From contig WFSG01000044.1 in NCBI GenBank assembly GCA_015486075.1, forward strand, positions 29,982 to 93,981: a stretch of 64,000 nt of DNA. The letters are read 5' to 3'. Position numbers and translations under genes: made by a program. The notes below the pieces were generated by a model. It had not been told where the DNA came from, made no database searches, and worked only from the letters and a program-made list of their open reading frames with translations. The DNA comes from Deltaproteobacteria bacterium. GTDB lineage: Bacteria > Desulfobacterota > Desulfomonilia > UBA1062. Positions within the stretch are counted from its first letter, which is position 1; each line of letters begins with the position of its first letter. Positions 1 to 9,007 of this stretch are shown piece by piece.

Positions 1-1382
1 AGGAGGATCGTGCTATAAGGGTACAGATGTTTGGGGACGAGATCGATGCTATATGGGAGATTGATGCCCTTAGGTCCAGGAAGATACGTCCACTCAACCA
101 TTTCCCGGTATATCCTGCATCTCATTATGTAACCCCAAGGTCAGAGACCCTGAGGGCTATAGAGGCCATAAAGAAAGAACTTAAGGATAGAATAGAGTAT
201 TTCAGAAAGAGAAACAGGCTTGTCGAGGCTCAACGTATAGAGGAAAGAACAAATTACGACCTTGAGATGCTAATGGAAACAGGGCAATGCAAGGGTATAG
301 AGAACTATTCAAGGCATCTAACAGGTAGGAAACCTGGACAACCACCTCCGACGCTTATGGACTACCTTCCCAAGAACGCGATCGTATTCATAGACGAATC
401 GCACATAGCCATACCCCAGCTTATTGGCATGTATAGGGGAGACCATTCTAGGAAGTCAACACTAGTAGAGTACGGGTTTAGGCTGCCTTCTGCGCTTGAC
501 AACAGACCACTTAAGTTTGACGAATTCAATTCAAGGGTAAACACATTGGTATACGTGTCTGCAACGCCGGGTGAATACGAAATTAAAGAGGCGGCTGGTA
601 GAGTCATAGAACAGGTTGTAAGACCAACAGGGCTTCTGGACCCAGAGATAGAGGTAAGGCCTGCATCCAAGCAGGTGGACGATCTTTACATGGAGATAAA
701 GAAAAGGATATGCGATGGGGACAGGATCCTTGTTACAACGCTTACAAAGAGGATGGCAGAGGAGCTTACCAACTACTACCAAGATCTCAACGTAGGGGTA
801 CGTTACATGCATTCTGACGTGGATACACTTGAGCGGATAGAGATAGTAAAAGAATTGAGGGAAGGAAAGTTTGACGTGCTGGTTGGTATAAATCTTTTGA
901 GGGAAGGTCTTGACCTTCCAGAGGTTTCACTCGTTGCCATACTTGATGCAGACAAGGAGGGTTACCTGAGATCCGAGAGATCCCTCATACAGACATCAGG
1001 AAGGGCGGCAAGGAATGTAAGGGGGAAGGTTATCATGTATGCAGACACCGTCACCAAATCCATGCGTGCTGCCATCGTCGAGACCAGGAGAAGAAGAGAG
1101 AAACAGATGGCATACAACAAGGCACATAATATCACGCCAAGGACCGTAGAAAAAAACATCAGAGATATACTTTCTTCGATATACGAGAGGGACTATGCAG
1201 ACATCTCAAGCGAGGTAAAGACATCCATGGGCACGGTTCCTGTAAAGGATCTGGAGCCCATGATCAAGAAACTGCAGAAAAAGATGTATGATGCTGCAAG
1301 GGACCTTAGATTCGAAGAGGCAGCAGATTACCGTGATGAGATAAAAAGATTAAAAAGGATATACCTTGCAGTAAAGGACTAG
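1..1382 (+). CDS. uvrB: UvrABC system protein B, 3' part (5' end outside window)
   Basis: DNA damage-recognition helicase subunit of the UvrABC nucleotide-excision repair nuclease. The frame is open from base 3 and reads [15 protein letters not shown], a stretch that lies mid-protein in UvrB, so the ATG at 27 is internal. About 459 residues are visible of a family usually near 660-680. Seen in order: the helicase DESH box (IVFIDESHI), the VRPTGLLDP segment, the C-terminal RecA-like domain with [12 protein letters not shown] and the arginine-rich motif VI ([12 protein letters not shown]), and a C-terminal UVR domain that begins at about residue 420 of the part read from base 27 ([20 protein letters not shown]), the segment that contacts UvrA or UvrC. 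The Walker A motif and beta-hairpin lie upstream of the window. The next gene starts one base after the stop codon. Confidence 0.97.
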   Translation, partial: EDRAIRVQMFGDEIDAIWEIDALRSRKIRPLNHFPVYPASHYVTPRSETLRAIEAIKKELKDRIEYFRKRNRLVEAQRIEERTNYDLEMLMETGQCKGIENYSRHLTGRKPGQPPPTLMDYLPKNAIVFIDESHIAIPQLIGMYRGDHSRKSTLVEYGFRLPSALDNRPLKFDEFNSRVNTLVYVSATPGEYEIKEAAGRVIEQVVRPTGLLDPEIEVRPASKQVDDLYMEIKKRICDGDRILVTTLTKRMAEELTNYYQDLNVGVRYMHSDVDTLERIEIVKELREGKFDVLVGINLLREGLDLPEVSLVAILDADKEGYLRSERSLIQTSGRAARNVRGKVIMYADTVTKSMRAAIVETRRRREKQMAYNKAHNITPRTVEKNIRDILSSIYERDYADISSEVKTSMGTVPVKDLEPMIKKLQKKMYDAARDLRFEEAADYRDEIKRLKRIYLAVKD

Positions 1383-1383
1383 T

Positions 1384-2097
1384 ATGTACCAAGGTTTGAA
1401 GGACATGGGCTACTTAATCCACAGTAGCGGAAGCTCCACGGTTATATACCTGCGTAACAGGGATGACATCCTTGAGAAGATCCCGCTTAATGGAGAGATC
1501 GGGGTTATATCCACGCTCAAGGGCAGGTCGTACATATATACCCTGGAAGAAGGCATGGTTGTGAGGCATGTGGTCCATGGTGGTATATTCAGACACATAA
1601 CAGGAGACAGGTTCTGGGGTGTAAATAGGAGCTTAAGAGAAATCAAGGTAAGCCATTACCTTATCAAGAATAATGTGCTGACACCTGAAATCATTGCTGT
1701 GAGGCACATAAAGACGGGCATGTTCTATAGGATATGGGTTATCTCCAGGTTTGTCCCGGAATCTAGAGACCTTTTGGAATATCTCAACGCATATAAGGAA
1801 GATGTAATCACCATGATGGAGAAGACAGGGACATTCATAAGGCGTATTCACGATCTCGGTGTATTTCATCCTGATCTGCAGGTAAAAAACATCTTGGTTG
1901 ATTCTTATTCAAGGTTATGGATTCTGGACCTTGACAAGGCAAGGTACATGAACCATCTGCCTAGGTTTGCGAGAAGCATGAATATAAAAAGATTTCTCAG
2001 GTCCTGCAGGAAGAGAATAGCCATGGGAGAGGTGCTGCTTCCAGAAGGCTGGGAGCAGGCATTTCTTAATGGCTATACAGGGGGTATGGATATCTGA
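1384..2097 (+). CDS. Kdo/WaaP-family lipopolysaccharide kinase-like protein
   Basis: A 237-residue small protein kinase-fold enzyme of the LPS kinase family (KdkA/WaaP/RIO-like). Such enzymes phosphorylate Kdo or heptose of the lipid A-core at the inner membrane. The catalytic loop is visible as HPDLQVKNILVD (catalytic Asp and Asn) followed by the metal-binding LWILDLDKARY motif, with the LPS-kinase hallmark of DLDK in place of DFG. The C-terminus is basic (MNIKRFLRSCRKR), suiting peripheral membrane contact. The start is one base after the uvrB stop, implying co-transcription, although no functional link is evident. The sugar substrate cannot be read from sequence. Confidence in the family is good, in the exact substrate low. 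Confidence 0.75.
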   Translation: MYQGLKDMGYLIHSSGSSTVIYLRNRDDILEKIPLNGEIGVISTLKGRSYIYTLEEGMVVRHVVHGGIFRHITGDRFWGVNRSLREIKVSHYLIKNNVLTPEIIAVRHIKTGMFYRIWVISRFVPESRDLLEYLNAYKEDVITMMEKTGTFIRRIHDLGVFHPDLQVKNILVDSYSRLWILDLDKARYMNHLPRFARSMNIKRFLRSCRKRIAMGEVLLPEGWEQAFLNGYTGGMDI

Positions 2098-2133
2098 CGT
2101 ATTTGCCTTACAGTGAAGCATGGGTGTAAAATT

Positions 2134-3324
2134 ATGAGCAGAGATAACAAGGTGGCCATACTTTCAGTATGCCTAAACCTAGTATTGTTTTCCATTAAGT
2201 ACATCTTTGCCCTTTTCTCTGGTAGCATAGCCCTCAAGGCAGAGTCCTTTCACTCGTTGGCAGACGTTGTTGCTTCATCCACTGTATTTATTGGTCTAGT
2301 CCTTAGCAAGCGAAGGTCAAGGTCCTTTCCATACGGCCTGTTCAAGGTGGAGAACATGGTATCATTATTTGTAGCCTTCGCAATACTGTATGCAGCCTAC
2401 GAGATCGTGATAGAGGTCTTGAGAGGTGGGTCCAGAGTGCCTCACCACGTAATACCGGCTGTAGCAAGTGTCTTTTTTGTAATCATTATTGCATACCTTT
2501 TTTCACGGTACGAGGCCAGGGTGGGTAAGGAGATGGGTTCACCAAGCATTAAAGCAGATGCTGAGCACGTCAGAGTAGATGTGTTTGCTAATCTGGTTGT
2601 ACTGGCAGGATTGTGCTCAGCATATGTCGGTATTAACCTAGACCGGGCTGCTGCCCTCGTGGTTGTTGTATTCATAAGCATATCAGGCATAAGGATACTA
2701 ACTGATGGCATAAGGGTTTTACTGGATGCGTCACTGGATTATAAGACACTTAGTGCTGCAGAGAAAATGATAGCATCTGAAGCGCAGGTACTTGAGATAA
2801 AGGATCTCACAGGTAGGAGTTCAGGACGCTACAAGTTTATCGAGTCAAGTATAGTCCTCAAGACACACGATCTGGACAAGGCACACTTTATTGCAAGTAG
2901 GATAGAGGAAAACATAAAGGAACACATAAAAAATGTTGACAGGGTCTTGATACACTATGAACCTACAAGCAAGGAGTTCCTGGTGTATGCTGCACCAGTG
3001 GAGGATAGAGATAAGCTTGATATATCTCACCACTTTGGCGAGGCTCCGTACTTTGCACTTGCAAAGGTCCATATAAATAACAAGAGGATAATCGAGACGC
3101 GGGTCATAGAAAATCCGTTTATAAAGATAGAAGAATCAAAGGGTATTCTGGTTGCGGAGTTCCTAGTAAAGCAGTCCGTGGATGTGATCTTGGCGAGAGA
3201 GAATTTTGGTAGAAAGGGACCATTCTACGTATTCTCAAGTGCGAGCGTGGAGATGATATCAACAGATAAGGACACATTCATGGAGGCGTTAAGGTCTATG
3301 GGCATTGTGCACAAGGACTCTTAA
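2134..3324 (+). CDS. Cation diffusion facilitator (CDF) transporter with C-terminal NifX-type domain
   Basis: Inner-membrane divalent metal/proton antiporter of the CDF family (zinc, iron or manganese efflux), about 396 residues from the ATG at 2134; an in-frame GTG at 2113 would add seven residues but has no visible ribosome site. The first ~210 residues hold the transmembrane domain. The first metal-site motif is AESFHSLAD, with Glu where Asp is usual, and the second is DAEHVRVD. A cytoplasmic CDF dimerisation domain follows (~residues 210-280), then a dinitrogenase iron-molybdenum cofactor (NifX/NifB-C) domain at ~285-395 (from FLVYAAPVEDRDKLDISHHF to the C-terminus). CDF-NifX fusions are known in archaea and anaerobic bacteria and suggest a metal-sensing or metal-delivery tail. 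It follows the LPS-kinase gene in the same direction. The metal is not determinable from this sequence. Confidence 0.88.
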   Translation: MSRDNKVAILSVCLNLVLFSIKYIFALFSGSIALKAESFHSLADVVASSTVFIGLVLSKRRSRSFPYGLFKVENMVSLFVAFAILYAAYEIVIEVLRGGSRVPHHVIPAVASVFFVIIIAYLFSRYEARVGKEMGSPSIKADAEHVRVDVFANLVVLAGLCSAYVGINLDRAAALVVVVFISISGIRILTDGIRVLLDASLDYKTLSAAEKMIASEAQVLEIKDLTGRSSGRYKFIESSIVLKTHDLDKAHFIASRIEENIKEHIKNVDRVLIHYEPTSKEFLVYAAPVEDRDKLDISHHFGEAPYFALAKVHINNKRIIETRVIENPFIKIEESKGILVAEFLVKQSVDVILARENFGRKGPFYVFSSASVEMISTDKDTFMEALRSMGIVHKDS

Positions 3325-3348
3325 GTAAGATGTCCGGCCTTATTATGA

Positions 3349-3801
3349 TCAAGCTTGAGATGATTTGACCGTTGGTCTTACCGCTAGAACAGGACACATT
3401 GCCTTTTTAACAACCTTCTCAGCCGTGCTTCCAAACAATATCTCCTTTAACCCTGTCCTGCCCCTGGTCCCCACGACAATAAGATCTACTCGTTCAGTTT
3501 GTGCGAACTTGATTATCTCATTGAATGGGGTTCCATGCACAACATGGCTTTCGTGTGGGGTATCAGAAGGTATGCTTGACTCCAGTTCCTCCAATCTTTT
3601 CCACGCGTTTTCCTCGAACGTTGCATATATTTCAGGTATTACTGTAGGACTCAGGTTAAGCTCCGAGAAATCAGTGAGCTCCTGGATTACGTGAAGCAAA
3701 TACAACTTTGCCTTCAGTAGTTTGTTCAACTCAACGGTATAACTAAATGCCTCCATGGATGGTTCGCTGAAGTCGGTTGGTATGAGTATTCTCTTGATCA
3801 T
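3349..3801 (-). CDS. Universal stress protein, UspA family
   Basis: A 150-residue single-domain cytoplasmic universal stress protein. The N-terminus MIKRILIPTDFSE has the conserved Asp of the nucleotide pocket, and the C-terminal GTRGRTGLKEILFGSTAEKV fits the ATP-binding signature G-x2-G-x9-G-(S/T), so this member probably binds ATP. The start is the only plausible one. It is a single gene, convergent with the CDF gene (24 bases between stops). Its upstream side carries a 14-base perfect palindrome overlapping a TTGACA-like -35 box. The biological trigger is unknown. Confidence 0.93.
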   Translation of the reverse strand: MIKRILIPTDFSEPSMEAFSYTVELNKLLKAKLYLLHVIQELTDFSELNLSPTVIPEIYATFEENAWKRLEELESSIPSDTPHESHVVHGTPFNEIIKFAQTERVDLIVVGTRGRTGLKEILFGSTAEKVVKKAMCPVLAVRPTVKSSQA

Positions 3802-3807
3802 ATTAAG

Positions 3808-3845
3808 AATTTAGACCTTTATATTCTTTTGTCAAGCATGCTTGA
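3808..3845 (-). promoter_or_regulatory. Putative uspA promoter with overlapping palindrome
   Basis: Read on the minus strand, TTGACA (3830-3835) lies 16 bases from TAAATT (3808-3813), a reasonable sigma-70-like pair. The -35 box overlaps a perfect 14-base palindrome TCAAGCATGCTTGA at 3832-3845, which could be an operator. The predicted transcript would begin almost at the uspA ATG, so it would be nearly leaderless unless a different -10 is used. By eye only; no binding protein can be named. Confidence 0.35.
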
Positions 3846-4052
3846 TATATGTAACAGCTTTTGTTTACCTAGATAGTAAGTATTACAATGGGGGTGTCCA
3901 AGAAGAGCAGGTTATTAAAGTAAATTATTTTGATTGGAAACAAAATGTGTATATGCAATACAAGAAGGCAATAGTTATGATGAGGCATTGTTCTACCTTT
4001 GTTGTGCAGGGCATTTAATAATGGCAATCTGTACTCAGGACAGGCAAATAAC

Positions 4053-4634
4053 ATGAGGCATAAGAACTGGGTTTTCCTAGGCATTGTCTTTATTCTGATA
4101 ATCAGCGGTTGTGCATCTATCCGCATTAATGAAAGTAATGGATACCCGTTCAAGGCAGGATTTAAAGTGAGAGGTGTCTTGAATTCACGGCCCATCATGA
4201 TGGATGGTGCACTTGTTGTAAACTCGTCAGCTAGCGCTGTAGCAGAATTTTACACGCCGGGTGGACTGGCTGCATACAGCGTGAGCATATCGGATGGAAG
4301 ACTTACTGTAATGGACATGTGGGGGAGGGTTATCTCAGAAAGTACACTACCGGTGAGGTATGTGCCTGGACTACTTGCAGGTTTCCCGCCAAGCGGTTTG
4401 TATATCTTCAAGACTAGGAAAGCCAGGTGGACAATCGTCCACTATCTTTGGGGCAGAGTATACCTTGACTCATTGCTGAGACCTGTGAGGGTTAATACAT
4501 CATTTGATAACAAGCCAGTTATAGTCAAATGCGTCAGCGAAAAGAGGCAGTCTGGAAATATCGAGTTGCGTATCAACGTGGGCTCTGATAGAATCTTAAT
4601 TGTGTTTCAGGTTATCTGTGGCGGAAGATGGTAA
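4053..4634 (+). CDS. Putative lipoprotein of unknown function
   Basis: A 193-residue exported protein. I place the start at the ATG at 4053 because it gives a short basic N-region, a hydrophobic core and a lipobox (IISGCAS, Cys20), a classic signal peptidase II site; the longer reading from 3999 buries this signal. The mature part is rich in beta-type stretches (GLAAYSVSISDGRLTVMD), loosely reminiscent of small outer-membrane lipoproteins such as the LolB-like fold, but I recognise no family signature. The residue after the Cys is Ala, not the Asp of inner-membrane retention in enterobacteria, so outer-membrane sorting is possible. It is followed in the same direction by a zinc-ribbon membrane protein. 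Function unknown. Confidence 0.7.
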   Translation: MRHKNWVFLGIVFILIISGCASIRINESNGYPFKAGFKVRGVLNSRPIMMDGALVVNSSASAVAEFYTPGGLAAYSVSISDGRLTVMDMWGRVISESTLPVRYVPGLLAGFPPSGLYIFKTRKARWTIVHYLWGRVYLDSLLRPVRVNTSFDNKPVIVKCVSEKRQSGNIELRINVGSDRILIVFQVICGGRW

Positions 4635-4677
4635 TTCAATCTAGAAAACAGTTTCTCGTCAACAAGGTGAGTAGACC

Positions 4678-5010
4678 ATGATAATAGTGAAATGTCCAGA
4701 CTGCGGCAGGAAAATAATATGGGATGATTTTCAGCCTACGACAATCAAGTGTCCAGACTGCGGCAGAGAGTTTGACGTTAAAGAGGCATTAAGGGAGAAT
4801 ATAAAGAAACGTGAAGAGGGACTACAGGCAAGGGTATTTAGGTGCCCACACTGTAATGCCATCTTGGACCGCGCCTGGTTCATAAAATGTAGTAACTGTG
4901 GTTACTGGGTATTCGGTAGTTTCTCCATAAGTTCGAAGGTTCTTTTTATAGGAACTGTGATACTGGGCTACTTACTTTTGAGCTGGTACTTTTTTCACCT
5001 GATGCACTAG
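4678..5010 (+). CDS. Zinc-ribbon protein with C-terminal membrane anchor
   Basis: A 110-residue protein with Cys pairs arranged as ribbon halves: CPDCGRK near the N-terminus, CPDCGRE around residue 25, then CPHCN and CSNCGYW around residues 59-77. That is enough for two zinc sites. It ends in a hydrophobic segment (VLFIGTVILGYLLLSWYFF) predicted to be one transmembrane helix. The first two knuckles look like an internal repeat (CPDCGR twice). It follows the lipoprotein gene by 43 bases on the same strand. No specific family is recognised; membrane-tethered zinc ribbons are often accessory or assembly factors, but that is only a family-level guess. Confidence 0.7.
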   Translation: MIIVKCPDCGRKIIWDDFQPTTIKCPDCGREFDVKEALRENIKKREEGLQARVFRCPHCNAILDRAWFIKCSNCGYWVFGSFSISSKVLFIGTVILGYLLLSWYFFHLMH

Positions 5011-5082
5011 GTTGATCCATATGTTGCATTAAGTAGCAACAGCATGGTGATTGCATAGGTGCCATCTTTGCTCAAGACAATC

Positions 5083-5110
5083 TTGACTTTATCCATACTG
5101 AACATATAAA
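5083..5110 (+). promoter_or_regulatory. Putative sigma-70 promoter for hsp20-lon
   Basis: TTGACT at 5083-5088 and TATAAA at 5105-5110 are separated by 16 bases, close to the housekeeping consensus, and lie about 50 bases upstream of the hsp20 start in an A+T-rich 148-base gap. I saw no CIRCE inverted repeat and no clear sigma-32-type sequence, so heat control, if present, acts in some other way. Confidence 0.5.
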
Positions 5111-5158
5111 GATAAATATAGATAAGTTGTTGTTATAACGATACGGGGAAATATTGAG

Positions 5159-5560
5159 ATGTTCGATCTTAAACTCCAGGAGATAGTGAGTTTCCTTTTC
5201 GGGTCCGACATGGGTCAAGAGAGCCTTAGTGTTCATTATCCACCTGTTGACGTGTACGAGAACCCGGAGACTTTGTGCATAGAGATGGAGATACCCGGGA
5301 TGGACCCGGATGAAATAGATATATCGATACTAGGTAGGAGGCTAAGGATTTCTGGCATTAAGAAGGAACGTCTTGGCAATAAGGGCGTTCGGTATCTCCG
5401 CATGGAGAGGAGCTTTGGCAGGTTCGAGAGAGAGCTTGAGATACCAGAAAGGTTTGATCTTGAGAACGTGGATGCAAGGTTCAGCGATGGTGTGTTGATT
5501 ATCAAGATACCAAGGGTTAATTCTGGGACAGAGATCGTTAAAAGGGTTATAGTAAAGTAG
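5159..5560 (+). CDS. Small heat shock protein, Hsp20/alpha-crystallin family
   Basis: A 133-residue ATP-independent holdase chaperone that binds unfolding proteins. The alpha-crystallin domain spans about residues 25-130 with the expected PPVDVYENPETLCIEMEIPG start, GRRLRISGIKKE strand, FERELEIPERFDLENVDARF and the near-terminal GVLIIKIPR motif. Length and layout are normal for a bacterial class. The ribosome site is weak (GGGGA about 10 bases upstream). The lon gene begins ten bases after the stop, so a holdase and a protease for damaged proteins appear to be made together, a sensible quality-control pairing. Confidence 0.95.
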   Translation: MFDLKLQEIVSFLFGSDMGQESLSVHYPPVDVYENPETLCIEMEIPGMDPDEIDISILGRRLRISGIKKERLGNKGVRYLRMERSFGRFERELEIPERFDLENVDARFSDGVLIIKIPRVNSGTEIVKRVIVK

Positions 5561-5570
5561 GAGCTGACAT

Positions 5571-7949
5571 ATGGATGAGAATAAGAAAGAGGAAGACAAA
5601 CAGCAGGATGTAGACATACCCACTACCATACCCCTGTTGCCAGTAAGGGACGTGGTTATCTACCCCTACATGATATTGCCGCTCTTTGTGGGCAGGAACC
5701 TATCCATCAAGGCGGTTGACGAGGCCTTGAATAAGGATAGGTACATATTCCTTGCAACGCAGAAGGATTCCTCGATAGAAGAGCCCACCGAGGATCAGAT
5801 ATACACCGTGGGAACAGTGGCAATGATCATAAGGATGCTGAAGCTTCCTGACGGCAGGGTTAAAATCCTGGTGCAGGGGGTTGCCAAGGCGCGTATCAAG
5901 GCCTTTCATAAGGAAGAATCCGGGTTTTACAACGTCGACATTGAGAAGATAGATGAACCAGAGGTTAAGGAGATAACAGTAGAGATAGAAGCACTGATGC
6001 GTTCTGTCAAGGAACAGTCAGAGAGGATCCTTCAGCTCAGGGGGATCGTATCACCAGATGCCATCTCCATACTTGAAGCCATTGATGACCCGGGTAGACT
6101 TGCCGACTTGGTTGCATCCAACCTGAGGCTAAAGGTGGACGAGTCACAGGAGGTGCTCGAGATATTTGACCCGGTGGAGAGACTAAAACATGTAAACAGC
6201 CTTCTTGCCAGGGAAATGACACTATCCGAGGTGCAGGCAAAGATACAGTCCCAAGCAAAGGAAGAGATGAACAAAACCCAGAGGGAGTATTTCCTGAGGG
6301 AACAACTGAGAGCAATACAGCAGGAACTGGGAGAGATAGACGAAAAAGGCAAGGAGATTGAAGAATACAAGGCTAGGATCGAAAAGGCAGGGATGCCCGA
6401 GGAGGTAAGGAAAGAGGCTGAAAAACAGCTTGATCGCCTTGGTATGATGCACCAAGACTCGGCCGAGGCCAATGTGATAAGGACATACCTTGACTGGATG
6501 GTTGATCTTCCATGGAGCTATTCCACCGATGACAACTTGGACATAAAGGCCGCTGCAAGGGTCTTGAACGAGGACCACTATGGTCTAGAGAAGGTAAAAG
6601 AGAGGATACTAGAGTATCTGGCTGTGAGGAAGCTGAATCCTGAAAAGAAAGGCGCTATATTGTGTTTTGTCGGTCCCCCGGGTGTGGGTAAGACGTCACT
6701 CGGAAGGTCCATAGCAAGGGCGCTAGGTAGGAAATTCTACCGCCTTTCCATTGGAGGTGTAAGGGACGAGGCCGAGATAAGGGGACACAGGCGTACATAC
6801 ATAGGGGCAATGCCAGGCAGGATTGTACAGGGCATAAAGAACGCGGGTTCAAACAACCCAATATTCATGATAGACGAGGTTGACAAGATAGGATCGGACT
6901 TCAGGGGCGACCCATCATCTGCCCTGCTTGAAGTGCTAGACCCAGAGCAGAACTTTTCCTTCCAGGACCACTACCTCAACGTTCCCTTTGATCTATCAAA
7001 GGTAATATTCATAACAACAGCAAACCTTATTGATCCCATCCCATCACCACTAAGGGATAGGATGGAGATAATAGAAATTCCAGGTTACACGGACCAGGAA
7101 AAGCTTCAAATAGCAAAACGGTACTTGGTGCCTAGGCAGATAAAGGAAAATGGCATAGATAACTACGTTGTGAAATTTTCCGACGAGGCCATTCTGGACG
7201 TAGTGAATCACTACACCAAAGAGGCAGGTGTCAGGAACCTGGAACGGGAGATAGGTTCCATATGCAGGAAGGTGGCAAGAGACATAGCCGAGAGTAATGG
7301 CAAGAAAAGAAGGGCCTACCGTATAACGGCAAAGGGTGTTCATAAGTACTTGGGCGTGCAAAAGTACCTTCCTGAAAGGGAGAGGACAGAACACGAGGTG
7401 GGCGTATCAACGGGTCTCGCTTGGACACAGTTCGGGGGAGAGGTACTTTATATAGAGGCATCCGTGTTGCCGACCAAGAATGGCAAGGGATCCCTCGTAC
7501 TCACAGGCCAGCTAGGCGACGTGATGAAGGAATCTGCTCGGGCAGGCATTACCTACATAAGGTCAAGGGCAAAGGAACTAGGTATATCACCCACCTTTAA
7601 CCAGGACAGAGATGTACACATCCATGTCCCTGCCGGGGCTATTCCAAAGGATGGACCTTCTGCAGGCATAACAATGGTGGTTGCAGTGATATCGGCTTTA
7701 ACCAACCGAGCAGTAAGGAAAGACATCGCCATGACCGGGGAGATAACCCTAAGGGGTAGGATTTTACCCATAGGCGGTCTGAAGGAAAAAACCCTGGCAG
7801 CTCACCGTAACAAGATATTCGATGTCATTATACCAAGGGACAATGAAAAGGACATCGAGGAGATACCACACGCCATAAGGAAGAGGGTTAGATTCCATCC
7901 AGTGACCACCATGGACGAGGTCTTAGACATGGTGTTTGTTGGTAAGTAA
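5571..7949 (+). CDS. lon: ATP-dependent Lon protease
   Basis: A 792-residue cytoplasmic AAA+ serine protease (LonA type) that degrades misfolded and some regulatory proteins. N-terminal substrate-binding domain at about 20-210 ([20 protein letters not shown]), a coiled-coil linker to ~310, the AAA+ module with Walker A GPPGVGKT (368-375, Lys374) and Walker [11 protein letters not shown], then the protease domain. The catalytic Ser697 lies in PKDGPSAG and the catalytic Lys740 in [12 protein letters not shown], the normal 43-residue Ser-Lys spacing. Full-length. An AGGAGC site precedes the ATG. It is the second gene of an hsp20-lon unit. Confidence 0.98.
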   Translation: MDENKKEEDKQQDVDIPTTIPLLPVRDVVIYPYMILPLFVGRNLSIKAVDEALNKDRYIFLATQKDSSIEEPTEDQIYTVGTVAMIIRMLKLPDGRVKILVQGVAKARIKAFHKEESGFYNVDIEKIDEPEVKEITVEIEALMRSVKEQSERILQLRGIVSPDAISILEAIDDPGRLADLVASNLRLKVDESQEVLEIFDPVERLKHVNSLLAREMTLSEVQAKIQSQAKEEMNKTQREYFLREQLRAIQQELGEIDEKGKEIEEYKARIEKAGMPEEVRKEAEKQLDRLGMMHQDSAEANVIRTYLDWMVDLPWSYSTDDNLDIKAAARVLNEDHYGLEKVKERILEYLAVRKLNPEKKGAILCFVGPPGVGKTSLGRSIARALGRKFYRLSIGGVRDEAEIRGHRRTYIGAMPGRIVQGIKNAGSNNPIFMIDEVDKIGSDFRGDPSSALLEVLDPEQNFSFQDHYLNVPFDLSKVIFITTANLIDPIPSPLRDRMEIIEIPGYTDQEKLQIAKRYLVPRQIKENGIDNYVVKFSDEAILDVVNHYTKEAGVRNLEREIGSICRKVARDIAESNGKKRRAYRITAKGVHKYLGVQKYLPERERTEHEVGVSTGLAWTQFGGEVLYIEASVLPTKNGKGSLVLTGQLGDVMKESARAGITYIRSRAKELGISPTFNQDRDVHIHVPAGAIPKDGPSAGITMVVAVISALTNRAVRKDIAMTGEITLRGRILPIGGLKEKTLAAHRNKIFDVIIPRDNEKDIEEIPHAIRKRVRFHPVTTMDEVLDMVFVGK

Positions 7950-7960
7950 GAAGACCTATC

Positions 7961-8788
7961 TCAGCCTTTTAGCTGAAGCAGTATGCTTCTGAAAAGTCCC
8001 ATGATCAGAGGTGCGGTCTTGTTTGCTATCCTTAGTATATCTTCCAGTGGGGCAGGGGTGTAGTTGGAGGGGTCATTATAGTTGGTTATGGACGAGAGTG
8101 CCAGCACTTCCATGCCTGCTTGCGAGGCTTGTATCACCTCCATCACGGTCGACATGCCTACAGCGTCAGCACCTAGGATCTTGAGCATTCTTGTTTCTGC
8201 TGCTGTTTCCATGGATGGACCCAGCACCTGTACATATATACCCTGCTCAAGGCTTATCCCATTAGTTGTTGCGGCCTTGAGGCAGAGATCAATAAGCCTT
8301 AAGCTATACGGTCTTGTCATGTCAGGGAAACGTGGGCCAATCTCGTCATAGTTGGGACCAACGAGGGGATTACGGCCTGTAAGGTTTATGTGATCTTTGA
8401 TTACCATGACCGTACCTGGGCTCAACCCCTTTTTTAAGCCTCCTGCTGCGTTGGATATAAAAAGTCTCCTTATTCCCATCATCGAGAAGATCCTTATAGG
8501 CAATGTCACGTCCCTTGCGCTGTAGCCCTCATACAAGTGAAACCTTCCGCTCATTACAACGACCGGATGCTCGCCAAGTTCTCCAAATATGAGCTTACCA
8601 TGGTGCCCCTCTACAGAGGACACTGGAAACCCCGGGATATCCTTATAAGGTATGGTGGCATGTACAGACGTAAGCTCATTCTCTGCAACACCTAGGCCTG
8701 TGCCAAGTATTATTGCAGTATCAGGCTCAATCTCTGTAAAACGAGACAGTATCTTTAACGCTGTCCTTTCTCTATCAAGCTTGCTCAT
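7961..8788 (-). CDS. Purine nucleoside phosphorylase, trimeric (inosine/guanosine) type
   Basis: A 275-residue cytoplasmic enzyme splitting purine nucleosides with phosphate to free base plus (deoxy)ribose-1-phosphate. Motifs of the trimeric PNP/MTA phosphorylase family are clear: the N-terminal phosphate loop ILGTGLG, GRFHLYEGY, NAAGGLKKGLSPG, and GPSMETAAETRML with LGADAVGMSTV. The base-recognition loop reads SSITNYND, carrying the Asn that in human PNP (Asn243) selects 6-oxopurines; MTA phosphorylases have Asp there. I therefore prefer inosine/guanosine phosphorylase although the gene ends a polyamine operon, where an MTA phosphorylase would make metabolic sense. Substrate assignment is inference from that residue. 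Confidence 0.88.
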   Translation of the reverse strand: MSKLDRERTALKILSRFTEIEPDTAIILGTGLGVAENELTSVHATIPYKDIPGFPVSSVEGHHGKLIFGELGEHPVVVMSGRFHLYEGYSARDVTLPIRIFSMMGIRRLFISNAAGGLKKGLSPGTVMVIKDHINLTGRNPLVGPNYDEIGPRFPDMTRPYSLRLIDLCLKAATTNGISLEQGIYVQVLGPSMETAAETRMLKILGADAVGMSTVMEVIQASQAGMEVLALSSITNYNDPSNYTPAPLEDILRIANKTAPLIMGLFRSILLQLKG

Positions 8789-8802
8789 GAGAACAATATT
8801 AT

Positions 8803-8982
8803 CTATTCCGTTTCATCTATCTTTATGGCCTCGTCTATCAACATTATGGGTATGTCGTCCTCTATGGGGTACTTAAGCTTGCAGTTGTTGCATACAAGCC
8901 CACTCTCGTCTTCTAGTAGCACAAGTTCACCCTTGCACTTAGGGCAAACAAGTATATCCAGTAATTCCCTGTCTAGGGCCAT
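8803..8982 (-). CDS. Trm112/YcaR-like zinc-binding small protein
   Basis: A 59-residue protein of the Trm112 family. The start at 8982 (MALDRELLDILVCPKCKGEL) is chosen because an AGGAGG lies just upstream on the minus strand; a longer reading would add a basic, non-family N-terminus. CPKC and CNNC supply four zinc ligands, followed by the typical LKYPIEDDIPIML segment. Bacterial members are uncharacterised or act as small partners; archaeal and eukaryotic Trm112 activates methyltransferases. It sits between speB and the purine nucleoside phosphorylase in the minus-strand polyamine operon. Confidence 0.88.
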   Translation of the reverse strand: MALDRELLDILVCPKCKGELVLLEDESGLVCNNCKLKYPIEDDIPIMLIDEAIKIDETE

Positions 8983-9007
8983 GACAAACCTCCTTGATCG
9001 TTTGTTT

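Noticed and set aside
362..812. Open reading frames antisense to uvrB
   Set aside because: Shadow frames opposite a strongly conserved gene, with no family sequence and no ribosome site; the same holds for antisense frames elsewhere in the window.
5011..5158. CIRCE element before hsp20-lon
   Set aside because: No TTAGCACTC-N9-GAGTGCTAA-like sequence is present; only a sigma-70-like promoter is seen.
7950..7976. Hairpin at the lon-PNP junction as a terminator
   Set aside because: TCAGC/GCTGA is only five pairs, lies inside the PNP coding end and has no T-run for either gene.
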